Shown: positions 37,301 through 46,646 of the stretch, piece by piece
Numbering within the stretch: position 1 is the stretch's first letter
Layout: the number at the start of each line of letters is the position of its first letter
Source of the DNA: Gemmatimonadales bacterium
GTDB lineage: Bacteria; Gemmatimonadota; Gemmatimonadetes; Gemmatimonadales; GWC2-71-9
Length of the DNA: 60,515 bases
Assembly: GCA_036500345.1 (NCBI GenBank)
Contig: DASYCE010000022.1
Span: 1 to 60,515, forward strand
Direction of reading: 5' to 3'
Notes under the pieces: generated by a model
The model's database searches: none
What the model was told of the DNA's origin: nothing
Seen by the model: the letters and a program-made list of their open reading frames with translations, nothing else
Made by a program: the position numbers and the translations under genes

Positions 37301-38266
37301 CGTCGCGTTGTCGGCAATGTTGAGCGAAGGAAGCGGCTGCAATCGTCGGGTGACCTGCAGCGACCCGAACAGCGATGTGTGATTCCGCTTGATCGGACCG
37401 CCGAACCCGCCGCTCAGCAGTTCGTTGGTTGTTCCCTGGCCGAACGCGTTGGACGTATTTCCGCCCCACGCGAGATCCTGATTCTGGAATCGACTGCTGA
37501 GTGATCCGGTGACGCGATTCCCGCCGCCGCGTGATGTCACCGACACCTGCCCGCCGGAAAATCCGCCGCGCGCCACGTCGTAGGTGTTGGTGATCACGCG
37601 CGTCGTCCGCACCGCGTCCTGCGGAACGGTGGTGCTCGTCGTCGTCATGCCGTTGACCTGATAACTGTTCGACTCGGCGCTCTGGCCGGCGACCGAGAAG
37701 GTCGATGCGGTCGAGTCGGTCCCTGAGGTGAAGATCACTCCGGGCGCGAGTGCCGCGAGGGCGGCGAGGTCGGTCGCATCGATCGGCAACCGGAGCGCCT
37801 GATCGCCGGTGATGAAAAGTCCGGTCTCGCCAGCAGTTGGCCGATCCTCGCGGGTCAGGTCAGGGCGCCGGCTGGTGCTCGCGACGATGTCCTGCAACCG
37901 GACCGCCTGGGATCCGAGGGTGATGTCGAGGTCGATGCGATCGTCATCTTCCTGTCGTGTCACGTTCTGGATGAACGGGTTGTGACCGATCGCGCGGGCG
38001 GTGATCCGGTACTGCCCGCCGCCATCGTTGAAGAAGATGATGTACTTGCCGTCGGCTTTCGTGGTGGCGCGGCGGGTTTCGTCGGTCTGGATGCTCAACG
38101 CTTCGATGGTGGCATTGGGAACCGGCTTGCCGTCCTTGTCGAGCACCTTTCCTTCGATGATGTCGAGGTTGCCGCCTTGCGCGAGGGCAGTGTGGGGACG
38201 AGCGAGCTGGGCGGCGGCGACGAAGAGCAGAGCGGATACGACTCGAAGCACACGGCGCAACGGCAT
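34385..38266 (-). CDS. TonB-dependent receptor, tandem paralogue of the neighbouring receptor
   Basis: A ~1293-residue outer-membrane receptor with the same layout as its neighbour: signal peptide (MPLRRVLRVVSALLFVAAAQ...ALAQ), carboxypeptidase-like sandwich (LDIIEGKVLDKDGKPVPNATIEAL), plug (PIDATDLAALAALAPGVIFTSG) and barrel with a Gly/Arg-rich insert (about 36450-36560). The barrel appears to end at FQLQLSVRYTIGYD, then come a helical extension (AQVTQLTTLRD, RQILTDVQWALLPD) and a Gly/Arg tail. The open frame runs on to 39448 only because it is antisense to the ABC exporter; 38266 starts the signal peptide and is preceded by the same CGGGACCAA leader. The ligand is unknown. Confidence 0.88.
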   Translation of the reverse strand: MPLRRVLRVVSALLFVAAAQLARPHTALAQGGNLDIIEGKVLDKDGKPVPNATIEALSIQTDETRRATTKADGKYIIFFNDGGGQYRITARAIGHNPFIQNVTRQEDDDRIDLDITLGSQAVRLQDIVASTSRRPDLTREDRPTAGETGLFITGDQALRLPIDATDLAALAALAPGVIFTSGTDSTASTFSVAGQSAESNSYQVNGMTTTSTTVPQDAVRTTRVITNTYDVARGGFSGGQVSVTSRGGGNRVTGSLSSRFQNQDLAWGGNTSNAFGQGTTNELLSGGFGGPIKRNHTSLFGSLQVTRRLQPLPSLNIADNATLQRLGASPDSVAKFISTVNGLGLTGLAGDISSDRTSDQYSSLDRFDWNMGRTSIVTITSNLGWNTQDPTRIGSTQLPQVGGNSKTNNGAVSLQVASQLGRWVNQFRGGVSVNDSRSDPYLTAPVGRVTNESTLDSGEIATTVFGFGGNAGLPQHNNTKSFEATNEISVLPGSGTHRFALGFYSYAQQFDQDVTNNRFGTYTYNSLLDFENNTPAQFTRTLQPTIRDGTSWNEAIYLSDAWRPRSSRAGRGGGANGGGRGAGGGGGGGFGGGGGGGRRGGRGGGGDIGTAGAGGSNFQLIYGVRLEHSSYLGAPALNDSVFNEFHVRTDQLPGEFYVSPRIGFSYSIPRPEQQGSSQRGFAPPILVIRGGAGIFRGQMPATLPGTAQAQSGLSTAQTQLVCVGDAVPDPNWMDFATDPGNIPSECVNNQSTPVTTGRPTVTTYDPNYGAPKTQRVSLGLSRSITPRISFNVDASYVHGIGQAASRDLNLNDATSRFNLGAEDNRPVFADPAQIIPTTGAVPLSASRIDQAFGRVNTVFSALENRTKQVTFNLAGTTNKQMVINLAYTLMYAQDEGGAGGGIGGGLNQTAGDPNVYTWAPSSNERRHNFQLSMQWPVTPALEITGTGSITSGSHYTPIVAGDINGDGSSGNDRAFIYNPSITTDTAVANGMSRLLNETSGNARKCLQAQMGQIAGRNTCTGPWQPSLNVQVNWRPGFFDRRLALSVSTQNLLGGLDQLINGENNLKGWGGFARPDGTLLTVDGFDPNTNQFKYVVNERFGNTSGSALAQRQPFQLQLSVRYTIGYDTRLQQIQQLGRGTIQPATARMLVDSFTVRFDRQNAAVAALNRKDSLALLPAQVTQLTTLRDSSAAFMKPQIDSLTTAVDVVQKAKTSADVVPLLTQIRTFSQIAVREQTRVHDRVRQILTDVQWALLPDYVRTPSNNLTGGAAGGRGGFGGGRGGRGGGGGGGRGGE
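36450..36560 (-). repeat. Gly/Arg-rich low-complexity segment in second TonB receptor
   Basis: Encodes a Gly-dominated run with scattered Arg and Phe in the equivalent place to that of the tandem paralogue, but of different length and order. This suggests repeat expansion or contraction after duplication. Confidence 0.75.
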
Positions 38267-38413
38267 GAGTTGGTCCCGGCTCGGGTTCTGGTTGTCCGCG
38301 CGAATGCCGGACGCACCACGGACTTTCCTACGCTGCCTCGCCGGAAAACGTTGATCTCCGTGAACGCCGTGTTTCAAGCTGGGGCTGCGACGATTTTCTC
38401 TTATCTTCCCTCC

Positions 38414-40228
38414 ATGACAGCACCCGGAAAACCAAAGGTCAGCAGCGAGGTTGTCTGGCGCGAAGCGCGTGAGCTGATCTGGCTCCATCGCAAGCGACTG
38501 GGCGTCGGCTTCATCCTGATGCTGATCAACCGAGGCAGCGGGTTCGTCCTCCCCGGCTCCGTCACGGTTGTGCTCGGCCGGGTGCTCCCGCGCCACGACA
38601 AGCATCTGCTGGTGATGGTTGCCTTGGCCATCGGAGCTGCCACGCTGGTGCAGGCCGCCACATCGTTCGGACTGTCGCAGATCCTCGGCGTCGCCGCGCA
38701 GCGCGCCATTACCGACATGCGACGGACGGTGCAGTCCCACCTGATTCGGCTTCCGATTCGCGCCTTCGACTCCACCCAGACCGGCCAGCTGGTATCCCGC
38801 GTGATGAGCGATGCCGAAGGGATTCGCAACCTCATCGGCACCGGCTTGGTGCAACTCGCCGGCGGGCTCCTCACGTCGCTCGCGGCGTTTGTCATCCTGC
38901 TCTATCTCAATTGGCGTCTGACGGTCTGGACGATCATTCTCCTCGGCGGGTTCTCGGCCGGGATGGCGTACGCGTTCAGCAAGCTGCGACCGATCTTCCG
39001 GATCCGCGGGCAACTCAATGCCGAAGTCACCGGACGCCTGGTCGAGAGCATCTCGGGGATTCGCGTCGTCAAGGCGTACGCGGCCGAGCGCCGCGAGAAG
39101 CTGGCGTTCACCAAGGGCGTCAATCGCCTGCTGCGCAACGTTGCGGCAACGATGACCGGAATCTCCGCCGCCGGGGCGATGTCGGCGGTGGTGATCGGAC
39201 TGATCGGGGTTGTGATGATCGTCGTCGGCGGCGGGGATGTGATCGCGGGCCGCATGACGATTGCGCAACTGGTGGCCTACTCCGGCTTTACCATCATGAT
39301 GGCGAGCCCGCTCATCCAGATCGCGTCGGTGAGTACGCAGATCACCGAGGCATTCGCCGGCCTCGACCGCATCCGGGAACTCCGGTCCTGGGTGCCCGAG
39401 GATGCCGACGATGCCAACCGGCATCCCGCGGGGACGATCATCGGGCATGTGGAGTTCCAGGACGTCACCTTCTCATACGACCCGGGCGTTCCCGTACTCA
39501 AGCACGTCTCGTTCGATGCGCCAGCCGGCTCCTCCACGGCACTGGTCGGGTCGAGTGGATCGGGAAAAAGCACGTTGGTGTCACTGGTCATGGCGTTCAA
39601 TCATCCCGATTCCGGCACGATCCTGGTCGACGGTCGCGATCTCGGCACATTGCGGCTGCGGGACTATCGCAGCCGGCTGGGGATCGTGCTGCAGGACAAC
39701 TTTCTCTTCGACGGCACCATTCTCGAGAACATCCGCTTTGCGCAGCCAAGTGCCAGCGACGCCGAGGTCCTCGAGGCGGCGCGGATCGCCCACTGCGATG
39801 AATTCACCCTCCGATTCGAGCTCGGGTACATGACGATCGTGGGGGAGCGCGGGGTGAAGCTCAGCGGCGGCCAGCGCCAGCGTGTCGCGATCGCGCGTGC
39901 AATTCTCGCGGATCCGGCGATCCTCATCCTCGACGAAGCGACGTCGTCGCTCGACTCGGAAAGCGAGGCGTTGATCCAGGAGGGTCTGGCGCGGCTGCGC
40001 GCCGGTCGCACCACGTTCGTGATCGCGCACCGGCTCTCGACGATTACCTCAGCTGATCAGATCCTGGTCCTCGACAACGGCGAGATTGCGGAGCGGGGAA
40101 CCCACGACGAACTGCTGGAGGTCGGAGGCAGGTACCGCGCGCTGTACGAACGTCAGTACCGGCAGGCCATCAATCGATATGTGAACCCGGGAGAGGAACT
40201 GCCCGGTGCGGTGCATCTCAGAAGCTGA
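38414..40228 (+). CDS. ABC exporter half-transporter (permease-ATPase fusion)
   Basis: A 604-residue protein with about six N-terminal membrane helices (residues ~30-320) and a C-terminal ATPase domain. The Walker A is GSSGSGKST, the signature is LSGGQRQR, Walker B is ILILDEATSSLDSE and the H loop is IAHRLSTI. This is the MsbA/multidrug/lipid exporter type, working as a homodimer or with a partner in the inner membrane. The exported substrate is not determined. The ATG at 38414 lacks a Shine-Dalgarno, but TATCTT lies six bases upstream. It is divergent from the second TonB receptor with a 147-base gap. Confidence 0.93.
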   Translation: MTAPGKPKVSSEVVWREARELIWLHRKRLGVGFILMLINRGSGFVLPGSVTVVLGRVLPRHDKHLLVMVALAIGAATLVQAATSFGLSQILGVAAQRAITDMRRTVQSHLIRLPIRAFDSTQTGQLVSRVMSDAEGIRNLIGTGLVQLAGGLLTSLAAFVILLYLNWRLTVWTIILLGGFSAGMAYAFSKLRPIFRIRGQLNAEVTGRLVESISGIRVVKAYAAERREKLAFTKGVNRLLRNVAATMTGISAAGAMSAVVIGLIGVVMIVVGGGDVIAGRMTIAQLVAYSGFTIMMASPLIQIASVSTQITEAFAGLDRIRELRSWVPEDADDANRHPAGTIIGHVEFQDVTFSYDPGVPVLKHVSFDAPAGSSTALVGSSGSGKSTLVSLVMAFNHPDSGTILVDGRDLGTLRLRDYRSRLGIVLQDNFLFDGTILENIRFAQPSASDAEVLEAARIAHCDEFTLRFELGYMTIVGERGVKLSGGQRQRVAIARAILADPAILILDEATSSLDSESEALIQEGLARLRAGRTTFVIAHRLSTITSADQILVLDNGEIAERGTHDELLEVGGRYRALYERQYRQAINRYVNPGEELPGAVHLRS

Positions 40229-40236
40229 CCCGGCCG

Positions 40237-40422
40237 TCAGCACCCGCCGACTTCGCGCAGCAACTGCGCGACGGCCTGGCGGCGACGAAGCGTCTCGTCG
40301 AGACCACCCGCAGCAGTGACATCCTGATACTCGTCATCGGCGGCCAGGAACTCGTCATCGCCTTTTGGCTCCTCAGCACGGCGGAGCCGATCCTCTTCGT
40401 CGAACATCGAATCGCCAAACAC
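40237..40422 (-). CDS. Small acidic hypothetical protein
   Basis: A ~61-residue ORF rich in Asp and Glu (MFDEEDRLRRAEEPKGDDEFLAADDEYQDV) with a basic end (LRRRQAVAQLLREVGG). I choose the GTG at 40422, with GGGGG upstream; ATG at 40407 and a frame extending to 40614 are alternatives. No family is recognised. Its stop is eight bases from the ABC exporter stop, convergent. The ordered charge pattern makes a real gene plausible but not certain. Confidence 0.42.
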   Translation of the reverse strand: MFGDSMFDEEDRLRRAEEPKGDDEFLAADDEYQDVTAAGGLDETLRRRQAVAQLLREVGGC

Positions 40423-40717
40423 GGTGTCACCCCCGGTCCTGTCGCGTCGTTCCGGCACGCGTCCCGCTGACACACTCGGTCGGCAGGGCTCGGTCGGACG
40501 CTGGGTGCACGGCACGACGTCTGAGGGTATTACATACTTCGTGCCACGTTTTTCACGCAGAAAGATTCCCGATCGCCGCATCGAAGTTTTCGCACAGAGG
40601 TCACGATCCGGCAACGACTTGGGTCACCGGGAATGGTCGATTGGTGCGGGGGTTTGGGGATCGGGAGCGCGCAGATTTGCTACAGCGGAGCTCTCCCGTC
40701 GGTCAAAATCCCGATGA
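40423..40717. other. Intergenic region without a supported gene
   Basis: About 295 bases between the small acidic ORF and the end of sufE. There are open frames on both strands but none with a convincing start, composition or recognised sequence. No hairpin or consensus promoter stands out. Confidence 0.4.
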
Positions 40718-41146
40718 TTACGCTTGCGGGTCGACCTCGGCCACCAGCGCCTTGACCCGGAGCAGGACCGCGGTCAGACCATGCGTCCGGGTCATGCCGA
40801 GCAGTTCGGCGATCCCGAGTTGGTCGAGGAGATCGTTGGGGATCGCCGCAACCTCCGCCGCGGTCGCGCCATCCAGGCGGGACTGCAGCAGGGCGAGGAA
40901 TCCCCTGACCGTCGGTGCCTCGCGCGGAGCATCGGCATGCAAGGCGACTTTTCCATCATGAAGCAACGCCCAGAGGAAGACCGGGGTCTGGCACTCGTTC
41001 ACCCGATGCGATGCGCGATCGCTCGCCGCTTGTAGAGAAGGAGGCAAGTCCCGAAGTTTCCGGGAATAGTCCAGCAGCGTTTCCAGCCGGGTGTTTCGAT
41101 CCGCCGCGCGCAGGCGGGCAATTATCGAATCGAAGAGCATCGCCAT
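40718..41146 (-). CDS. sufE: SufE-family sulfur acceptor protein
   Basis: A ~142-residue protein that accepts persulfide sulfur from a cysteine desulfurase and passes it to Fe-S cluster assembly. The active-site Cys is in HRVNECQTPVFLWALL; also typical are LLDYSRKLRDLPPSL near the start and LLDQLGIAELLGMTRTHGLTAVL near the end. Two ATGs are possible, 41146 and 41140; the first overlaps the start codon of the divergent sulfurtransferase. No SufS or SufBCD is in the window, so a sulfurtransferase could be an alternative partner. Confidence 0.88.
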   Translation of the reverse strand: MAMLFDSIIARLRAADRNTRLETLLDYSRKLRDLPPSLQAASDRASHRVNECQTPVFLWALLHDGKVALHADAPREAPTVRGFLALLQSRLDGATAAEVAAIPNDLLDQLGIAELLGMTRTHGLTAVLLRVKALVAEVDPQA

Positions 41147-42035
41147 GCAATCTACCGATACAGGAACGCTCCCTTCGCTGGTGCCACCGGTCTGGCTGGC
41201 GTCGAATCTTCGCGATCCTGATCTCGTGGTCCTCGACTGCTCGTGGTACATGCCGGCGTCAGGCCGGGACCCGACCGCCGAATATCAGATGGCACACATC
41301 CCGGGAGCGGTCCGTCTCGATCTCGACGTGCTCAGCCTCACCGGCACGACGCTCCCCCACATGCTGCCACTCCCGTCAGAATTCGCCGCCGCAATGGAGC
41401 GCTTTGGGGTCCGGCCGAGTGACCGAGTTGTCTGCTATGACGGGAGCGGGGTGAACCTTAGTGCGACGCGCGCGTGGTGGATGTTCCGCGTCTTCGGCCA
41501 TCGGACCGTGGCGGTGCTTGATGGCGGCTTCGGCGGTTGGTCAGCGGCGACCCGCCCGGTGCAGCGCGGCGTGGTCCGGCGACCCTCGACGGGATATCCC
41601 GTTCCCGTGATCGACGCAACACTGGTGCGTGATCGCCACAGCGTCGAAGCAATTGTTGCCGGCCACGGCAGGGTACAGCTCGCTGATTGCCGGTCAGCGG
41701 ATCGGTTTCGTGGCGAAGTCGACGAGCCTCGCGCCGGCGTCCGACGCGGAACGATTCCCGGGAGCAGCAACATACCGTTTGCCGATCTCACCGATCCGGC
41801 AACCGGCATGATGCGGCCGCCAGCGGAGCTGCGGGCGGTCCTCGCCGGGAGGGGACTCGATGTCGAGCGGCCGATTGTCTCTTACTGCGGATCGGGGACG
41901 AGCGCCTGCGTGCTCGCGCTTGCCGTGGAAGTGATTCGCGAATCGGGGAGCCGCGCGGTCGGCCCACCGGTCGCGATCTACGATGGGAGCTGGTCGGAAT
42001 GGGGGGCGGAGGGAGCGCGTCGCGGACCGCAGTAA
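41145..42035 (+). CDS. sseA: Sulfurtransferase, two rhodanese domains (3-mercaptopyruvate type)
   Basis: A ~296-residue protein of two rhodanese domains. The C-terminal one carries the catalytic loop YCGSGTSA, close to the CGSGVTA of 3-mercaptopyruvate sulfurtransferases and unlike the CRKGVTA of thiosulfate-specific rhodanese. Substrate preference is therefore likely 3-mercaptopyruvate, releasing pyruvate and a protein persulfide. The N-terminal domain (DLVVLDCSWYMPASGRDPTAEYQMAHIPGAVRLDL) is structural. The ATG at 41145 shares a CATG with the possible sufE start on the other strand. The frame extends 54 bases upstream, inside sufE. Confidence 0.87.
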   Translation: MQSTDTGTLPSLVPPVWLASNLRDPDLVVLDCSWYMPASGRDPTAEYQMAHIPGAVRLDLDVLSLTGTTLPHMLPLPSEFAAAMERFGVRPSDRVVCYDGSGVNLSATRAWWMFRVFGHRTVAVLDGGFGGWSAATRPVQRGVVRRPSTGYPVPVIDATLVRDRHSVEAIVAGHGRVQLADCRSADRFRGEVDEPRAGVRRGTIPGSSNIPFADLTDPATGMMRPPAELRAVLAGRGLDVERPIVSYCGSGTSACVLALAVEVIRESGSRAVGPPVAIYDGSWSEWGAEGARRGPQ

Positions 42036-42050
42036 CACCACCGCCGCGTG

Positions 42051-43700
42051 CTACCTCGGCACGCGCACGCCACATCGACGAGCCGCCGCGATCGGCGCGG
42101 GCCAGGTCGGGGCGAGGTCCAGGGCGGCGGCGATGCTCGTTCGAGCCGCGTTGCACGGCAGTCGCTGCGCCAGTGCAATGCGCAACGGATAACTCCCCGG
42201 ATCGATCCGGACCGCCCACGCAAGCCGCGTGACGGAGCGGCCCGAGCCGGCAACCACGTACGCGGCGGTCTGAAGCGCGCTCCGGAGGGTGCACAACGCG
42301 AGTGCTAACGGGAGCAGCAGCAACCAACGCGAGGGCGCAGCGCGTGCCGCTTCCGCATCGGCGGCAGGATCGTCGGTCCGGACCAGCAACGCGCCGCTGG
42401 CGATCGCCACCAGCAGGAGTGGGGCAGGGAGGAGCAGGACCGCATCGAATGAGCCAGTCAGAAGCGTCGTCGCCAGCAAGCCGAGGAGCGCGCTTCCTGC
42501 CAGAACCCGTGCGCCGCTGGAGCGCCAGCCGCGAATCGCCCGCCACCCCACCGCCCCGCCGAACAGCAATGCCAGGAGCACCGCGGCCGGGCCCACTTCA
42601 CTGAGCAGCGCCATCCAGTCGCTGCTCGGCCACGGGTTGATCGGGACGACATCGCCAAAGACCCATGTGGGATCGCTTGCCGGTGCTACGTCAGCGTAGT
42701 GGATCGACCAGTTCCCCGGGCCCACGCCGAGAACCGGATGCTGCAATGCGAGGCGGATGGTATTGCGATACTGAAGAACGCGGCCGCGCCCGGACCCTTC
42801 GTCGTGGTTGGCGAGTCCGACGAGGGTGTCGCTGTATGGCGACCCGGACTTCCACGCCAGCCGATTGGGGATCACGACGGCGCCGATGATTGCCGCAAGC
42901 ACGGCGGCCACCAGCAGCGCCGGTCGTGGCCCGAAGGACGGGACCGCGTTGCGCCGCCGCGCAAGGATGCAGGCGAGGGCCATCATCGCGGCCCCGATTC
43001 CCGCGCCGATCCACGCGGCACGCGAGCGCGACAGGATGATTGCCGCGACAAGGAACACGACCGCCACGAGGCCGAGCGCGGCCACGAGGCGGCGCCGCGC
43101 GGCGAGGACCGTCATCAGCACGACCGGCATGGTGAGCGCCGCGAAGTGCGCCATGAAGTTTCGGTTGCCGAACGTTCCGCCCGGGAGTCGCGTGCTGGCG
43201 AAGAGCGGAGAGTCGAGTCCGTATGCCTGCGCCAGCCCGGTCCCGGCTCCAACCACACCAGCAATGCCGCACCAGGTCAGCAGCACAGCGCCGGCACCGA
43301 GAGAGGCGACATATGTCGCGGTCGTGAATGCAGCAGCTGCCGTCACCATCAGCGCGGTGGCGCGGAACGCGAGCCAGCCGTTGGTCGCGACCAGCGAGCT
43401 GGCGATCGCCACGGCGATGAGCAGCAGAAGCGACCAGCGGATGGCAGGACGCATCGCCCGCGGCATCCGCGGGCGAGCGAGAAGGACTGCAAGCCACGTG
43501 ATCAGATGGACGATGGTTTCCTTGGGAAGCTGATGTCGGTCGAGATCAGTGGGCGCGACTGGGAGCGCCACGATGACGGCGGCGACCAGGCCGGCGCCGA
43601 GCAGGTGTGCCGCGGCGCGGACGGGCCAGCGGGCGGCGGCGTCGAAATCGAGATGGGCGGGATCGTGATGCGCTGGGAATGTCACGGCGGTCCCAAACAT
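42051..43700 (-). CDS. O-antigen ligase-like (Wzy/WaaL-type) membrane protein
   Basis: A ~549-residue polytopic inner-membrane protein with about 11-13 hydrophobic segments and a large loop containing RGRVLQYRNTIRLALQHPVLGVGPGNW, the hallmark of the Wzy_C/O-antigen ligase family. It also has the conserved GTFGNRNFMAHFAA. These enzymes polymerise or transfer lipid-linked glycans, or glycosylate pilins. The C-terminal ~80 residues are an added soluble tail. Start 43700 is the first good ATG; upstream codons are Ser-rich and unlikely. No polysaccharide genes are adjacent. Confidence 0.82.
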   Translation of the reverse strand: MFGTAVTFPAHHDPAHLDFDAAARWPVRAAAHLLGAGLVAAVIVALPVAPTDLDRHQLPKETIVHLITWLAVLLARPRMPRAMRPAIRWSLLLLIAVAIASSLVATNGWLAFRATALMVTAAAAFTTATYVASLGAGAVLLTWCGIAGVVGAGTGLAQAYGLDSPLFASTRLPGGTFGNRNFMAHFAALTMPVVLMTVLAARRRLVAALGLVAVVFLVAAIILSRSRAAWIGAGIGAAMMALACILARRRNAVPSFGPRPALLVAAVLAAIIGAVVIPNRLAWKSGSPYSDTLVGLANHDEGSGRGRVLQYRNTIRLALQHPVLGVGPGNWSIHYADVAPASDPTWVFGDVVPINPWPSSDWMALLSEVGPAAVLLALLFGGAVGWRAIRGWRSSGARVLAGSALLGLLATTLLTGSFDAVLLLPAPLLLVAIASGALLVRTDDPAADAEAARAAPSRWLLLLPLALALCTLRSALQTAAYVVAGSGRSVTRLAWAVRIDPGSYPLRIALAQRLPCNAARTSIAAALDLAPTWPAPIAAARRCGVRVPR

Positions 43701-43776
43701 ACCGACTAGGTTGCAGGGAGGGTCGAGAAAGGCGGGTCGCCACAGGCGATTCACGCGGTCGGACCACGAGGAATTG

Positions 43777-44376
43777 ATGCTGGACGACGGGTTCGAACCA
43801 GACGAAGACGATGAGCCCGAGGCGCCGCCGCAAGGCGCCGCCGTGCTCGCTGCTACCGACCGGCCGGTGCCGATCGGCGTGCGCGAAATCGTGGACGAGC
43901 GCGTGCCGGAAGGCATGCGCTGCCTGGGAACCTTTCTTGACGCAAAGCTGGTGGCGCGCTGCGTCGTTCCGCCCGGAGCAATCGACTACTTCGACCGCCA
44001 CGGCGTCTTCGCGGAACCGCGGCGCCTGGTCCTCGCGGCACGCGAGGAGGATCCCGGCCTGCAATGCGAACTCTACGCGCTCGTGCCGATGCCGTCCGAA
44101 CCGATGCATGCCGACGACGACGACGGCGAGGAGCCATGGGCGGTCTCGGTGCCATCGTCACGATACGAAGAGGCGGTCGCCGAGGATCCGGACGAGAGTG
44201 AGGACGGCGAGTCACCGATGGCGGCCGTCCTGCTCGGCCAGATCGTCCGCTTTCAGAAGGATCGCAAGCACCCCGACAACCTCGCGCTCGAAACGGTCGA
44301 CGTGCTCGCGCGAATCGTGTCGGGTCGCGTCGTTGAAGCGGTCGACAAGGTGCTGGAGGACCTGCTCGGCAATTGA
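43777..44376 (+). CDS. Acidic protein of unknown function
   Basis: A 199-residue soluble protein not assigned to any family. The N-terminus is highly acidic (LDDGFEPDEDDEPEAPP). The middle is globular (IGVREIVDERVPEGMRCLGTFLDAKLVARCVVPPGAIDYFDRHGVFAEPRRLVLAAREED). A second acidic stretch follows, and the C-terminal helix-rich region is VETV-like (LALETVDVLARIVSGRVVEAVDKVLEDLL). ATG 43777 has GAGGAATTG directly upstream. It is 28 bases before the CysA-type sulfurtransferase on the same strand, so the two are probably co-transcribed. Confidence 0.75.
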   Translation: MLDDGFEPDEDDEPEAPPQGAAVLAATDRPVPIGVREIVDERVPEGMRCLGTFLDAKLVARCVVPPGAIDYFDRHGVFAEPRRLVLAAREEDPGLQCELYALVPMPSEPMHADDDDGEEPWAVSVPSSRYEEAVAEDPDESEDGESPMAAVLLGQIVRFQKDRKHPDNLALETVDVLARIVSGRVVEAVDKVLEDLLGN

Positions 44377-44404
44377 CTGAGCCTTATTGCGAAAAGGTAC
44401 GATC

Positions 44405-45286
44405 ATGGCAGCAACGCAACTCACTCCGATTACTTCGCGCGGTTATGCGCGGCCGGATGTCCTGGTCGATTGCGACTGGGTCGCCGCGCACCTGATTGAT
44501 CAGAAGGTCCGCCTCCTCGAATCCGACGAAGACCTGCTGCTCTACGACACCGGTCATATCGAAGGCGCCGTCAAGCTTGACTGGGTCAACGATCTCAACG
44601 ACCCGGTCATCCGGGACTACGTCGATCGAGCGCGACTGCAGACGCTGCTCCGCGATCGTGGGATCGACGACGATACGACGCTGGTCTTCTACGGCGACAA
44701 GAACAACTGGTGGGCATGTTACGCCTTCTGGGTCTTTCAGCTGTTCGGCATCCGCCGCTGCAAGCTGCTCGACGGTGGACGTGCGCGCTGGGTCGACGAA
44801 GGACGTCCGCTGACCACGCAGGCGCCCGCAACACGACGCGGCAGTGTCTCGGTGAGCGATCGCAACGACGCAGCGGTCCGCGCCTTCCGCGACGATGTGG
44901 CGCGGCACGTCGGGGCCCATCGGCCGCTGGTCGACGTCCGCTCGCCGGAGGAGTTTCGCGGCGAGCGCCTCCACATGGCCGACTATCCCAACGAAGGGGC
45001 GATGCGCGGTGGCCACATTCCCGGTGCCCGCAGCGTTCCGTGGTCCCGTGCGGTTGACGCCGACACGCACACCTTCCGGTCGGCCGCTGAACTGCGGCAC
45101 CTCTACCGCGAGGAGCAGGGCATCGAACCCTCGGACGACGTCATCGTCTATTGCCGGATCGGGGAGCGGTCGTCGCACACCTGGTTCGTGCTGACCTATC
45201 TCCTCGGTTGGCCCACGGTGCGGAATTACGACGGCTCGTGGACCGAATGGGGCAACTCGGTTTGCGCTCCCATCGAGCGACCGTAG
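44405..45286 (+). CDS. Sulfurtransferase, CysA/thiosulfate rhodanese type
   Basis: A 293-residue two-domain rhodanese. The catalytic loop is [15 protein letters not shown], the form found in actinobacterial CysA/SseB proteins, distinct from the CGSGTSA enzyme 3 kb away. The N-terminal inactive domain contains [21 protein letters not shown] and [15 protein letters not shown]. It probably moves sulfur from thiosulfate to cyanide or a protein acceptor. The ATG is preceded by AAAAGG at eight to nine bases. The upstream acidic unknown gene is likely in the same operon. Confidence 0.9.
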   Translation: MAATQLTPITSRGYARPDVLVDCDWVAAHLIDQKVRLLESDEDLLLYDTGHIEGAVKLDWVNDLNDPVIRDYVDRARLQTLLRDRGIDDDTTLVFYGDKNNWWACYAFWVFQLFGIRRCKLLDGGRARWVDEGRPLTTQAPATRRGSVSVSDRNDAAVRAFRDDVARHVGAHRPLVDVRSPEEFRGERLHMADYPNEGAMRGGHIPGARSVPWSRAVDADTHTFRSAAELRHLYREEQGIEPSDDVIVYCRIGERSSHTWFVLTYLLGWPTVRNYDGSWTEWGNSVCAPIERP

Positions 45287-45312
45287 CCGCGCGCGCCGCG
45301 GCACCGCGCCGG

Positions 45313-45340
45313 GTGACAGGCGTTCCGCGGCCGCTATAAT
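45313..45340 (+). promoter_or_regulatory. Near-consensus promoter placing the icd start codon at +1
   Basis: GTGACA (45313-45318, 5 of 6 to the -35 consensus), a 16-base spacer and TATAAT (45335-45340, 6 of 6) precede the icd ATG by six bases. Transcription would begin on or next to the ATG, giving a leaderless mRNA. No Shine-Dalgarno exists. Confidence 0.68.
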
Positions 45341-45346
45341 TGTCGC

Positions 45347-46621
<1,275 letters not shown>

Positions 46622-46646
46622 CTTGTCTCGCGCAGCGCACCAGCCG

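Noticed and set aside
38267-39448. Upstream extension of the second TonB receptor frame
   Set aside because: It runs antisense through the ABC exporter; the signal peptide begins at 38266.
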